This document shows positions 37,480-49,999 of a stretch of DNA of 64,000 nt, one piece after another. The stretch is taken from positions 62,001-126,000 of the forward strand of contig JALDNG010000427.1 of NCBI GenBank assembly GCA_024349245.1. The letters are read 5' to 3'. Below the pieces are notes generated by a model. That model did no database searches and was not told the DNA's origin. It saw only the letters and a list, made by a program, of their open reading frames with translations. Source of the DNA: Neodontobutis hainanensis. Lineage: Eukaryota; Chordata; Actinopteri; Gobiiformes; Odontobutidae. Position 1 is the first letter of the stretch. Each line of letters starts with the position of its first letter. A program made the translations under genes and the position numbers.

Positions 37480-37970
37480 CGCAAGGCCACTAAATCGTGT
37501 TTCGGGCAATAAAGATGAATTTGTTTTTGATGTGAAGTGTTTGGGATCTTTTGATAAAGTGAAAAAGTGTCTGTTTAATCCGCCAGTTCTATCCTATTCT
37601 AACCCACTCTTCGAATTAAGGGTTATTCCCCAATGCATTTAATCTGGCAATTGGATAAGTATTTGAGCAGAATTCGAAAGTTATTTCATAGTCCTCCAGA
37701 GTGTTAAATTCAACAGAAGCTAAATATTCCAATTATGAGCTGGAATGATTTCTAATAGAATAGGCTCTCAAGCAATTCAGGCCATACTTTGTTGAAAGTT
37801 CAAACTTTATAGCGACCAAAAACCATTAAAATGGATACTTTTCAACAAATCAAGGAATGACCGGGTTTGGAGATGGACCGTTCAATTACAAAAATTTGAG
37901 TTTGATATTATGTTTTGAAAAGACAGTGATAATCAAAATGCCGATTTCCTGTCATGAATTTGTTAAGGTG
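37480..37970 (+). pseudogene. RNase H remnant of Gypsy element 3
   Basis: NKDEFVFDVKCLGSFDKVK and LFNPPVLSYSNPLFELR match the block preceding RNase H. NAFNLAIG.VFEQNSK replaces the usual DASn.aiGavL.Q, so the first catalytic Asp is changed to Asn. SSRVLNSTEAKYSNYELE matches SR.Ln.aE.nYs..E.E. It is broken by stops. Confidence 0.7.
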
Positions 37971-38259
37971 TGGATACCGAATAAATTGTTTCGAAACTAG
38001 ATATGTTAAATGCACAAAAATCCGACCATTAATTACATATTTTTAACAAGATAGCACACTAAATAAACAGAAACCCTTGTGAAAATGATCAACTCATAAT
38101 CAAACGTATTAGACAAATATCTAATCTGATAAAGTTGGTAAACTGTGTCTTGCATCGTAAATATTCCATGATGCTTAGAGGGGAGTTAGTTCTCTATGTT
38201 ATTGTTCCTAAAAAACTTCTGAAGTTATTTTTTTTCATTCACAAAACATGATTGCTTGA

Positions 38260-38780
38260 GTGAACGGGTCATATGATAGAACTCTTGGTCATCTGAGGAA
38301 TATTAGTAATTGGCCTGGTATGTATTGGCGATGCACAAAAATATTGTCAGGAAGGCGCTAAAGGTGCAGAAGCATCGTCAAAATCCCCATGCTCTCTACT
38401 ATCCCCTTTAGGCGCTACCATGCTATGGGAGGTTTTATCCATGGATATTTTAGAGCTACCACGTTATTAACCATTTCGTTACGTGCTTTGAATTCAGGAT
38501 TATTTTACGAAATGGTTTGTGGCACTCCATTATCCAATCAAACAACCGGACCTGTCATCGAAAAATTGGAAGAGGTTTGAGTAAATTTTGAGCATCCAAA
38601 GATAATTCAGTCAGATTAAACCAGGGACTCAGAGTCTTATGTTTCCAAACAGCTCCAGCAGACGATAGGCATTTGAAAAACCAGAAAAACATTCAACGGT
38701 TCACAGAAAAACGGTTAAATTAAAAGAGCTAATCGTTCAATAATCCATATTCATAAAAAGATTTGAAAGTATTATGAGTG
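38260..38780 (+). pseudogene. Integrase remnant of Gypsy element 3
   Basis: GHLRNISNWPGMYW matches the HHCC zinc region (H..GHLg..kT......YyWPgM). EHPKIIQSD is the block with the second catalytic Asp. NGS....IKRANRSI corresponds to the (q)NG..ER.NR.l helix with the catalytic Glu position. The open frame at 38389-38580 is the largest surviving piece. Confidence 0.65.
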
Positions 38781-39399
38781 ACATAAGGTACTACTTCTTA
38801 TTACTTATGCCTACAATTGTTCCAGAAATTCAACCACATAAATATCTCCATATGAAGCTCTTTGTGGCAGAAAACCGCATAATTACCCTTGAGATACCGA
38901 AAGCAGGGTGTTTTGTTTTTGGTCGAGCATGTACTCTACAAATCTCACAAGAGCCGAACTTCACGTTATCGTAAAGAGGAAAATAAATGTTAGTGCAGAG
39001 ACATTTAAAGATTTTTGACGCTAAAAATAATACCAAATTGATGCATTATCGACCGCACGCGAGACTATATCGTAAAATTCCACCCTCTATCAAGATCGAT
39101 CCTCATTGAGAAAAAGGATAGAAGCATTAAGAGGATAAATGACACACAGTAATGATACTGAATTAGAAAAACAAAACAAAAATAATTGTAAACAAGATCA
39201 TGGTTTAAAGAGATCAGCTTTGGGATGACGAGCGAGGGGTCGAAGAGGAATTGAAATTCTTGCAACAGTCTATTCACGAAGATGAATGAAGATATCCACT
39301 GAGCTGACTTCAACCACCAAGAAATTACGAGCTTCCACTCATCGATCATCCAAATCACATGGGAAGGAGTGTAAAAGGAAAGCCACCTAAATAAGCATA

Positions 39400-42300
39400 C
39401 CCATAATATTAAGATTTGTGTTGACTATTCTACATATGTTTCATCTATTTTTAATCTTACCTTTGAGCATGTTCATCTATTTTGATGTATTATAATGAAT
39501 TGATACATAAGATAATCATATAAAGGTTAAAAAAGTAAAAATGTAGCATCTACCACAAAATAGAGTAGAATTTATATTAAAAGTTGATTATTTTTTTATT
39601 AGGAGACGAGTTTAATCCAGGATACACAATTATAATATAAATATATGTGTGATGTTTTAAAATCATAGATAGCTTGCGCAAAAATAATTTCTATATATGA
39701 CGTCATTGTAATAATTTTTTACAGTCACATTCAATAAGAAATTCATGTAAATGTGGTTAAAAGATAAACTTTCTATTTTTTCAGAGAACAAAAATTTCAT
39801 TTATCATAAATGAAACAGTGTGCTAGTTTGATTTAATAAAATGTGAAAGCCTTGAGAGGTTGCAAAAATTGATATTATATTTAATTTTATGGAAAATAAG
39901 AAGGGTTCCTTGACTGATTTAACTTCGAAATTGAGATAGTTATGTAAAAACAAAGATTATACCTGTAAAACAAAGCTTGATATTAAGGAGGTATTCAAAA
40001 TTATTTGCTTGTTTAAAATCATCAAAATTAGAAGTTTTTTTTATTTGAAAGTTTGTTAAGAATGATATTTTACTTGCGAGTATAGTGGCCTCCAATGAGG
40101 GTAGGCTTAAATTAGTTATGTTTGGGTTGAAGGAAAACAACAGTGAAAATAATTAACTTCAAGAAATGACAAATCTTCAGTGGCGAAAGAATGCGATAAA
40201 GAGAGATATTTGAACATGAAAGAAATCTGATCGCTTAAACACTCAAAAAGGTCGAGTGTGTTGAAACCTCGATTGGATAACACAGTAAGATATTTTTTTA
40301 TATTCTGCTAAACTTTGCTTTCATTGATTTCAATGTCTCGGATTATAAAATTAATTTTGAGGAATAAAATCACGAAACTGAGGTTTAAATTGAAATAGTT
40401 TTTAAAAATCATAAAAATATGTTAATTATTTGTGATGATTTCCTTGTTATATTTTCAAATTTTTCGTCAATAAAACATGAATCGATGGAAGTTTTATTCA
40501 TAGGCAGGTTTTTTCTTGATCTATGCTAATAGCTAAACGAACTGACAATTAATTATACTTTTAATCTCTCGGCAGTTTTGATTGCAATAATATTCAAGTC
40601 TTACTTGTTTCTATACCTATTTTTATTTCATTTTTTCCCTCATGTATACAGCTTGAATTTTGAATTTTAGTTATTTTCTGTCTTATTAACGAAGTCGAAT
40701 ATGTTTCATAAGATAACGCGTTTGTGGATGCTGTTCAATTTCTATTATTTGATGAGATTTTAAATGATGATGAATAAATTAACCAGACCACCCAATTTAA
40801 AACATTTTCATACGAGTGTCTCTACTCAGAATAAGCGTGTTAGGTTATATATTATATCTATCTTATGGCTAGTTTGTCAGCAAAGACATTCTTGTCAAAC
40901 CCTGACTCAGTTCCTGTATATTTTTTCTAACCTTGCAACCCATGTTCATATCCCTAACATAGCTACTTATTTTAACACAAGTTATGGGACGTTTTGATTA
41001 TAATTAAATTTAAAAGTTCGTAACTTTCAACATAAACTTATTATTGGCACATAACTAGAAAAAGAACAAAATATTCAATTTCAAAAATTAGCTTTATAAA
41101 TAATACTCCACGCCATATTTTGAGTAAATGAGTTTTCCTATAAAATGACGGGACGGATACTTTCGGATAATTTTAGAGCTATATATAAAGCGGAATAACG
41201 CCGCTGCCTCCTTAGGGTAATAAATCTGAAGGCTTACTTTTTGCAGAATAAAGTCTTACTTTTCAGATGAGTACATTTAGTAAAAAATGGGAAAAATTAA
41301 AACCCAGTTTTTAATTTTGAGATTGGTAGAACAATTTAACAGCTGTGGTTTTTCAATTTATTTTCGGCTGCGGAATGGTGGTAAAACGTTTACGAAATAG
41401 GTTCATTATAAATAATCATTAGGTAATAATTGGAGCTCTATACGCATGAGCGTCTAATAAATTATTGTACCATATGTTTCAATTTTTCGTGAAAAATGAT
41501 TATATTTAGACATTAATTAATTTTCAACTCATAGTATATGTATCATGGTCCGTGAGTATTGCAGGTTAAAATATCTACAAGCCAACTTTTAAAGAGTAAA
41601 TCTGTGGAATTATATCTCTTCAACTCCGTTGAACGAAGATGATAATTTTATTTATTCTTATGCATCGCATCATATTTTTGAGTAAATTGATCATTAAATA
41701 AATGACTAAATCAGTTTTATGAGAATTTAAAGGCTAACTCGAAGCTAGCTTTAAAATAGAATTAAAAACTACTTTCGTATCTTTCTACGAGTCACAAAAA
41801 TAATTAAAAAAGAAAGCCCGATGTTTTGAAATTAAAACAGAGATGTAAAGAAAAATTTTCTGAATAAATGGTTTAAATTATAGATGCGTAATTTAAGCGT
41901 GAAAGGTTGCTCATGATAAGCGTCTTTGGTTGCGATTTTGAATTTGTGAAAAACTTCCGATAATTAACAAACCTGAAAAGTGCATCGCGATAAGAAATGA
42001 AGGTCGACACCTTCTTTCGCGAATCTATATCTTACAAGAAATGAAAGAATTTCTATGATGGTATTAATAGAGTCCATAAATTTGTCTCTGTGAATCTTAC
42101 ATTTATTTATTTCATTAAATCAAGCGAACATGTTTAATATTACTTCCATGACGGTCCGCTTATTAAAAATATTTTTTAAACCATGAAACACTTTAAGTTT
42201 ATTTGGCACGACGCCTCGTCGATTGAGGCGTCTAAATATGAATTTATAGTTTATTTTTCCTCAACAAAAATACATTTTCACCAAGGTACGCTACTTTTTT

Positions 42301-44600
42301 TGAATCATCGATTCATATCCGCGAATTGAAAGAAGTAATACTTAAGTGTATTGAAGCCATTCTGAATATACACTTTTTCCTCATTAAACATCACAAAGAT
42401 ATTTAATTTTTGACGAGTCATTAGCTTTCGGTGTTCGCGGATATTTAAAATTGATGTCATCGAAACTAGTCTTTTAATAATACATCAGATACAACTTTAA
42501 ACGCTAGGAGGCTCGAATATATTGCCTTAAATTTACGTGATCGTTAATTGTTTTAGCAGGTGATTGACACAGGGGTATGGAGCATGCTCAAGATGACTAA
42601 ATCTTGAATTAAACCGCTTTTGTATTTGTTATTATCGTTTTTAAATCTACGAGTTAATCACAGAAGTTTGACTTTAAGTTAAATGTCGTATTTTCTAAGA
42701 GGATAATATAAAAATCCAGAATTTTTGATTTTTATGTTAACCATAAAAGAATTTGATCTTTATGTAAAGATTATTTACTTCTTTGATGTTTAAGGTAGAT
42801 TCATTTTGTGAATAAGAAATTTGAAGATAAGATTTTGACAATTTAAAAGGAAGCGGAAAAAAATCAATGAAAAGCGCGTGCCCCGTTGAAGATTGTCGTT
42901 AATAATTCATTTCGACCATTGTTTAAAATTGATAGTTCTTAAACATAATTTCAAATTAAGCATTGCAAATAAAAAGAGTTAAATTCGTATTTCATAAGAA
43001 TAATTTAAATAATAAATGTTTTTCTAGAGCGGCATACTTTTGAAATATTTTTGTCTCTGATAATAATTTTTAAAAGGTATGTTGTTTGAATAAATTTAAA
43101 AATTTTATAAAACAATAATATCTTGAAACTACGAACATGCGGGTCAATACACGATATTTCTCAATCTCGTGTTTATATCTTTTTTATTTTTTGCTAAACT
43201 TAATCAATCAATTGCTATTTATCCCAAATAAATGTTGATCTTATTCAAATAGCTGATGCAAAAACTATTTAAATTCTCAATATACTAATGGTGCGAACAA
43301 GTAATTCTTCCACATGTCCAAATTAAAATCCTGACGAGATTTGGCGTTTTTAAAGTTTCAAAATCGATACAGGTCATTATGCTTCTTATTTATTCGAATT
43401 TGCCCCATTAAAGAGTCGTAGAATGGCTAGTGAATCATTTAAGGCATGTTTTAGTGTAATGAGATTAAGGCAAAATCAACAGTAACAACCTTCGCAATTC
43501 CATAAGATACGATTTTTATTCGTGAAATATTTACCTTCCTTTGAAAAAACGTATAATTTTCAAAAACGGATAATTTAACAATATTTGATACAATGAAGTA
43601 ATCGCATGCGCGCACTTTGAAGAATTCCGACTGAAAACGGATAATTAGATTATTGAATTGAAAAATCAGAAAAAATAAAAAGACCAAGAAGATTATAAAC
43701 TTTTAAAAAACAATAAAACTCTATGGTCATTCTTAAATACTGCATTTATTTCCGAATATTGATAATATCGTTGAGATCGATAATGATAATCGTTATTACT
43801 TGCATTATAGAGACGTGTTTTTCACAATTTATATGATAAAGAAATTTGACGATAAACAATATTGTGTTTTTCAAACCATTCATCTCTGGGATATATTTAA
43901 TGAGATTTTTGGAAAATGTTTTGGCTGATTCGATTGTTTTGATGACCGGGAAAATCCTTAGTTATCAAAAAACATAAAAAATTCCTGCTGTCTACAACCT
44001 AAATCTTTGAATGAAAACATTCAAGATATGATGACGCTGTGAAAATTCTCATTTCTTAATATTAAATTTATGACAAAACTAAAATGACACTGATTCTATC
44101 ATGATTTCTCTAGTTCGTGTTAAATTCGAATAATAAATCTTTTCACGTATATTTAAATTTTACAAATGATTTGCAAAACACGGTTTAAAGAAATAAATGA
44201 GACTATATACATTGTTCGGAGTACTTATTGATCTTTTTTCTTCAAAAGTACCATAATTTTAGTAAGCCAATAAAACTTATACTTTAAATTCATTAATTTA
44301 ATAATAAACTCAAAATTTCTGTATTTCAATGAGATAAGAATATGCGTACTATTCCAAATCATACCAAATGAATTTTTCTTCATCCTACAAATATTATAAA
44401 TTTTTATTAAATAATGCTAGCATAAAATTAACGATTTTTATAATTCTTTTTCTGTCAATAACAAATTTCCTGAAAATATGTCATGAAATAAATTTTTTTT
44501 CAATATATATTTGAATTCTCAGTATTATTTTACTGATAATGATAAAATAAAAAAACTAAAAAAGTTTTATAATCACATAAAATCAAATTCTATTCTTTCG
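39400..44600. other. Gene-poor region between two Gypsy elements
   Basis: About 5.2 kb without a recognised exon. It contains a GC-rich 8-bp hairpin at 42210-42232, NRF1-like CGCATGCGCGC at 43603-43613, and an open stretch at 40764-40997 with no recognisable domain. Confidence 0.4.
42210..42232. other. Perfect GC-rich hairpin in A/T-rich DNA
   Basis: GACGCCTC, a 7-nt loop GTCGATT, then GAGGCGTC. This is an 8-bp perfect stem with six G/C pairs, unusual for this background. It is not followed by an obvious T-run and does not match the histone 3' stem-loop. It could be part of an unrecognised structured RNA or a repeat end. Confidence 0.5.
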
Positions 44601-44659
44601 TAGCCGACGATTTATGTTAAGGCAGTTAGCAGATAATCTTTCTTTTGTTCACAGGAGGA

Positions 44660-45190
44660 GCTGCTCCCGTCTCTTGGTGTTTGAGTTCTTCTTCAGCTGT
44701 CAATATTCTATCGCATTGGCTTGGACTTTTTTCGTGTATTCGAGTTCATAAGCTCAACCACAACATCGTTTTGAAATTCCTTAGTTTCGACAATGTATGG
44801 GCCATAAAACGGTTGATTTTGTTAATTCAAAAGGCAAACTCTGTCTTCACACTTTTTGCATGGTTTTGGTATTTTGTGATTTATTATTGTACGTTTATCG
44901 TCCCTTTTTTTGAAATTCGATATTTTGAACGTATTTCATATTCTTTGGACAAATACATGATTGTGAACATTATTTTCGATACTGGATACGTGGTTCGTTA
45001 AAATGTACTTTATTTTCAGACATTAAAATAATACAAATGGACGAGAAGTCTCATCTTTTCTTAGAATTTCTTGTTTTTGTAGATGGCACCTCAGTGAAGT
45101 CATCCAACTTACTTTCATGGTGATTTACATATTGGAGCATGGCCTCTTGGATTTTCCGGTTTAATCTTTCATTTTGACTTTTACCAGACG
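44660..45190 (-). pseudogene. Integrase C-terminal region with GPY/F module, element 4
   Basis: Reading down the minus strand, KIQEAMLQYVNHHESK followed by LDDFTEVP aligns to the helix after the catalytic Glu. Then comes a Cys-rich CKKCEDRVCLLN stretch, then PFYGPYIVETKEF and VVVELMNS, the pattern of the GPY/F subdomain, followed by KP.R.NID..KK. Stops interrupt the chain. Confidence 0.7.
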
Positions 45191-46789
45191 GAAGATATAG
45201 GCTGATTTGTGATTTCAGGATTCAATAAGAGTGACAAAAGCGATTTATGTGTTGATTCAAATTGTGTTATGATTTGTTTGAATTTTTTATTCAAAACAGT
45301 ATGTTATATTTTCTGAGATGAATTTTAATGCTTACTCGCGAGACTGTCATGGTATTGCCAATACCCGAACACAGTTTCGTCTGTGTTTGCCTTGTTAGTA
45401 TGTAGTAAGAGCCTTTTGTTTTGACTTGCAAGCGACACAATGGTGATATATTTTCGATTGGATTCTGCTCAGCTCTTAGATTATAGTTTTTTGACTTGTT
45501 AACATTCATACTTGATGTTCTTCAATCAATTTCTTGACATCTTCATGTCGATTTGGCCAATTATATTGGATTTATGTCAACCCATACGTTTTCTCCCCAG
45601 CATGGTGCTAAAGAATTTTTCCATGCACAAAATCGAAAAATTTTGTTTTAACATTTTTCTGGATGACTCAGAGTTTGTCCTTTCTTTTTCTTTTAAACGG
45701 TGCCTTTTTATAGGAAGAGTAGCTTGATAATAATAAGAACCATTTTTCTGCATAATATCGATAGTTTTGTTGGTTTTACATCCTTTTTTATTTTTCCTTG
45801 AAGTTATGTTTCCAAAATTTCGAACGACTCAAAGAATCTTGATATTGAGTCTGCTATGAGTTTGTTTTCTGGAAATTTTGACAATTTCATCTTTATTTTT
45901 CGAATTCTATGGCTCGTGTATTCCGTTTGACCCTCAAATTCACAATCAATTTTGTGTAAGATAATCAGGATATGTTACCAGAGTACACATTTCCCATTTA
46001 AATAATGACAACACTTACGATAGGTTCAAATGATTGACAAAACTTCTTACATAGTTGCTATTTTCTGAGTGCAGGATTTTGGATGAACCTGGAGAAAGCT
46101 TATGAGGTTTCGATTCCGCCAATTTCTCTCGTACGGCATTCCCTTATTGTTACATTAGAAACGCTTGTGTGAAGTTTGAACAGGAGTTTGGCATAAATTA
46201 CAACCAATAAAGAGATTTGGAACCTATAGATCAGTGTTCTTAAGGCATAAGTACAAGATTTGGTCCAAACCTTCTACATGTTTATTCTAAACAGCCTGTA
46301 CAGTGTTTTGTCAATGGGGGAATAATATTTTCAAAAATTTCACAGTTTAATTTAAATTCTCGTTGTTGCTTGTAATTTTAAATTAAAGTAATCATCACAC
46401 GTTTGAACGATAAAGTACGATGTGACTGTTTGAGATCAGGAACCCAAGGTGGATAAATTCTCGATCTGAGAAATTCGTTTTTCGTCAGGTTAAAATCTTA
46501 TCAAAGTTAAGTTTATTTTATTAAAACGCCTCTATATGGTCCTCATGTGTTCATCCGTTTATTAAACGAAAACCATTCTGTCCTTTCAACCACACATAAA
46601 CCCTTAATACCCATCGTAGAGTTATTCATTTGATATTAGAGTAGGGCTTGAGCATTCATACGACAAAACAACATTTACATATAATTAGAATGTTAACATA
46701 TCTGTACCTGAACAAACTGCTGATTAGGATTTCTATATTTTCTCCACTGCGACTTGCCAATTACTAAAATGCAGATTGAGTTTTAAACA

Positions 46790-47020
46790 ATGAACGTACA
46801 TGATAATTTATCGAAGACTGAGAATGTCAGGAATTATGAATTTTCATCTCTGATTTGTGTTTTATTAAGTTTTCTGTATTCGATGAACAGATGGATTTCA
46901 CCAGCTTTCTTTCTGACTAGTATTGAAAAATGTAACCATGAGCCAGTACATTACCTAATTTTCCCGCTTTTTGACATTTATTTTATTATGATTACTTTTT
47001 CGTTTTTGAGATAAATTGGG
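46790..47020 (-). pseudogene. Reverse transcriptase N-terminal block, element 4
   Basis: SILVRKKAGEIHLFIEYRKL and the following NKTQIRDEN, then FSVFDKLS, match the Gypsy block SPivlVrKKdGs.R.ciDYR.LNk.T..D.yPlP..d..l..L. A TAA interrupts it and the following motif A is not readable. The plus-strand frame at 46790-47014 is antisense shadow. Confidence 0.7.
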
Positions 47021-47458
47021 AGGCGATATGGTTGTATTTTAACCTGTTCATTTGAATTTAAACAATTTTGTTTTTGATAATTTGTTCAAAAACATAATTT
47101 ATGAGTTTTGTAGAATACTGAAGAGTACTTTGAATGTGCTTCGGCCGTTGGATCTTTCGTCACTATAAGTAAATTATTTACTTATGTCTCAATTAAAAGC
47201 CTGAAAGAATCATTCGTTTTATTAACGTAAAAATGTCTTTCACGAAAACCACTTATACGACCTGATGTTCAGATAAAATCTCTACAAATACCAAATCTAA
47301 TTTAAAATTCCTCAAAAGCTGAATCTCCAAATTCAATACCTTTTCATTCACGTTAAATCTTAAACATATCGAAACCAATGCATTTTCGAGATGCCGTTTG
47401 CTGGCACGGATTTTATTAATTCTCGATTTTTTATCGAATATTTAAATGCTTGCAGCAA

Positions 47459-47481
47459 ATAGGAGACAAACCGTCTCCTAT
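47459..47481. other. Perfect 9-bp hairpin inside retrotransposon 4
   Basis: ATAGGAGAC, loop AAACC, GTCTCCTAT. It lies in the protease-like part of the decayed element. Chance, an inserted short palindrome or a remnant regulatory structure are all possible. Confidence 0.5.
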
Positions 47482-48400
47482 GTTAACGAGGGTTGTCAAC
47501 TTAAGGTTATACACATATTTTATAGGCATGGTGCATTTAGGATTCTTCTAGTAAGAACTCTGATCTTTTAAAAATACTTTAATTCGGTTTATTGATAGTT
47601 TTGAAGTTTCTTTAACAATGACGATTTCTTTCAAATTTGAAAAAGACGATACATGCCATGCATTTAAGTGCGGATTGCTTATCTCAACTACATTTCTGAC
47701 ACTTCGCGAAAACTTGTGAATATTCTTGGAGTTTGGATTGACTTTCATAACCATTTTGGTTAATTTCTCTTCTTTCTAATAAATTTTATTGAAATATTCC
47801 TTTTGATGTTCCTCATTCTTGTCTTCCAGGCACAGATAAAGATCACAGCGCCTGTGAAGTTGAATGGAACAATAAACTACGCGGGGTTTATACACAGTTT
47901 TTTCAACGTCAGATCATCAAATAGCTAAAGTGTACCTGCATAGTCCTCAGGTAGAAACCTATACATCTTATATTCCATGAAAAACTCCCAATCTTATTCT
48001 TAGATATTTGGCTTGGATTGTATTGGCATGCTTCCAGTTTTGTTTTCAATTTGAATTGGGTCATCGCCATGAAGGACAATTTCATCATCGACTACCATAA
48101 AATTTACTGATTGCAAATCCGAAATCAAGCATAGCTTTAGGAAAGATATTAATTTTTTAACTTTTTTTCAGATAGGTCTTATCATCCTAAATTCGTTTTC
48201 CTAGTAGTGGTGGAAAAATAAAAGCCAATTTTTTCTACAATCAAATTATTCGAGAATGCTAGGATATCTGTTTCTCATAACCAATCTTCTACATCATCGT
48301 CTTCTTCGAAGATTTTTGGCATAAATGAATTTTTTAACTGCCGTCACCCATATTAAAAATATATGAAAACAAAACTAAAGTCCAAACGCGTTATAACCAT

Positions 48401-49990
48401 GAAACTAGACTTCAAGGTTCAAGAGAGGGTTTATGGTATCCAGGCATTTCCATTGTGAACTTTTCTTCAGATGCTTGATCGAGTTACGACTCTTTGACTT
48501 TAAAATAAGACCCAGAATTTAATAAAAAGCTCGGCTTATGGAATTAAGAGATATGGAAATCATTCCTGAGGTGTTACTTCACGTCTTGACAGGCTTTAAT
48601 AAATCTGTGACAACTTTCGACATTTCACATTCTGGTTGTCTCATCGTTGATTTAATGTTTCGCTTTTCGATCAATATTAAATTAGAAAATAAAAAAATAT
48701 TTGCAGATCAAGACTATTTCATCGTTTATGAAATAATGTGTTGCGAATGCTTCTGAAGTAGGTGAAAATCAAGTGGCTATACGAAATTTTCCTTGTATTT
48801 ATAACAATAAAGGAATTTTTTAATCATCAAGAGATTCTCTTCAATTTAGTTATTTAGGAAAAAAATTATACCCGAGTAAAACCACTCTAATTTATCCAAC
48901 AATTTTCTTTAAAACTTTCAGGAATCAGTTGTTTAGTGTAAGCAGGTACCTTAAGTTATCTAGAGTTAGATTCGACGATGAATTTAAGATTCACTCAAAA
49001 TGTCCCTTAAGCTAAGTCTTTATTGATTTGAATTTATTTACTTAAGTTAATCCCCCAGATCTAGCGATATGTTTGAGACTGACAGAAAAGATCCTCGAGA
49101 TCGTTTTCTTCCTGTAATCTCAGCCATACAGTAATCAACGTTACACCGATAAAAGACCTTATGACTAGCGAAGAAAATTTTTGATTTCCTACTAAAGATG
49201 ATGGATTTAAGCTTTGATCTGACAGATGTACTTTCTTTGAGAAAAAATCTGAAAACTTGGGTTTGATAATATTTTCAAATTTTAATACGGTAAACGTGAA
49301 TATTAAGAAGATGTTAACATAAATGGCTATTAAAAATAATCATGCAAAATTACAAAGTTCCTTGGGTACCATAAATTTATTCAGTTCATACGTACAGATA
49401 TATCTGATAAACCTGTTGTTTTAAACGATTGGCGTCAAAGTAAAAAGTCAGAACATATAAAAGATGGTGTGTTTCTCATTTAGTACCATCCGTATCAATC
49501 CTACTCGTCGATCAGGCAACAAATTTAAGTAAAGGTGAGACCATATATTATTTATTAAATTATGGGTCAAATGAACCTGTCCTAATAGACTCTATAACGT
49601 TGAATAATGATGAAAGATGGTAAACGAAACTGGAAACTAAACCGTTGTAATAGTTAAGAAAAAAGAAGTTATTTAAATATATATTTTTGAGAATATTTTA
49701 ATATAAGTTACGTATTACCAGAAAATATAATAAACTTTAATTCGTGCTTTTCAAAACATGCTTCACCTATAATTTACTATTAGCTTTATTTTTATCGAAT
49801 ATAAGTTCGTGGAAGAGAATAAAAAGTCAGAAAATTTAGGGAATGCGATGCGCTTATCTATCTCTATATGCTAAGGTTGTATTTTATTATTCTTTGACAT
49901 AATCATATGATTGTCCTTTTTGAAAAAGATATGATTTTAAAATAAATAGAATTAGAGTTGATTTCACTTTTTTTCGCTTTTTATTTCCTT
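48401..49990. other. Region upstream of retrotransposon 4, unassigned
   Basis: It may contain the 5' part (gag, LTR) of the minus-strand element, but no LTR repeat was recognised. The + open frame at 48538-48756 has no recognisable domain; both strands are equally plausible there. Confidence 0.3.
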
Positions 49991-49999
49991 TGTCTGAAG

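Larger units (their letters stand above)
35350..39370 (+). mobile_element. Retrotransposon 3, Ty3/Gypsy type, complete order of domains but decayed
   Basis: About 4 kb on the + strand with all Gypsy domains in order, broken by many stops and indels. Gag-like sequence lies at about 35480-36060. A CCHC zinc knuckle is at 36075-36116 with exact C-2-C-4-H-4-C spacing, holding a stop. Aspartic protease shows DTG at 36246-36254 and LGIEFM near 36460. RT shows SSPFCASVVF, VNYRKLN, TIDLK.RYW, and FGAEYEL with MSFGL. RNase H lies at about 37500-37960 (LFNPPVLSY, LAIG.VFEQN, EAKYSNYELE). Integrase follows, with GHLRNI..WPGMYW near 38290, a core around 38440-38720 with IIQSD, then RANRS. GGGAAGGAG at about 39360 followed by TGT could be the polypurine tract and LTR start. 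No 5' LTR partner was recognised. Confidence 0.8.
44640..48400 (-). mobile_element. Retrotransposon 4, Ty3/Gypsy type, minus strand, decayed
   Basis: Read on the minus strand from about 48400 down to 44640. Gag-like sequence (48000-47550) is followed by a protease-like TTLVNIGDGLSPI near 47490 with the DTG changed. RT lies at about 47010-46790: SWLHFSILVRKKAGE and LFIEYRKLNK match the yvSPivlVrKKdG / ciDYRkLN block. Integrase follows further down. RKIQEAMLQYVNHHESK with DDF lies at about 45180-45060. At about 44890-44660 there is a C-terminal segment with QPFYGPYIVETKEFQNDVVV, matching the GPY/F module (f.GPy.V), typical of Gypsy integrases. Stops and frameshifts are frequent. The plus-strand open frame at 44645-45001 is a shadow of this region. 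LTRs were not identified. Confidence 0.75.

Noticed and set aside
39065..39358. A 97-codon minus-strand open frame
   Set aside because: It overlaps the tail of plus-strand Gypsy element 3 and has no recognisable domain; treated as shadow.
44645..45001. A 118-codon plus-strand open frame that could be read as a membrane protein gene
   Set aside because: The minus strand here encodes recognisable Gypsy integrase C-terminal sequence (GPY module); the hydrophobic plus frame is its complement.
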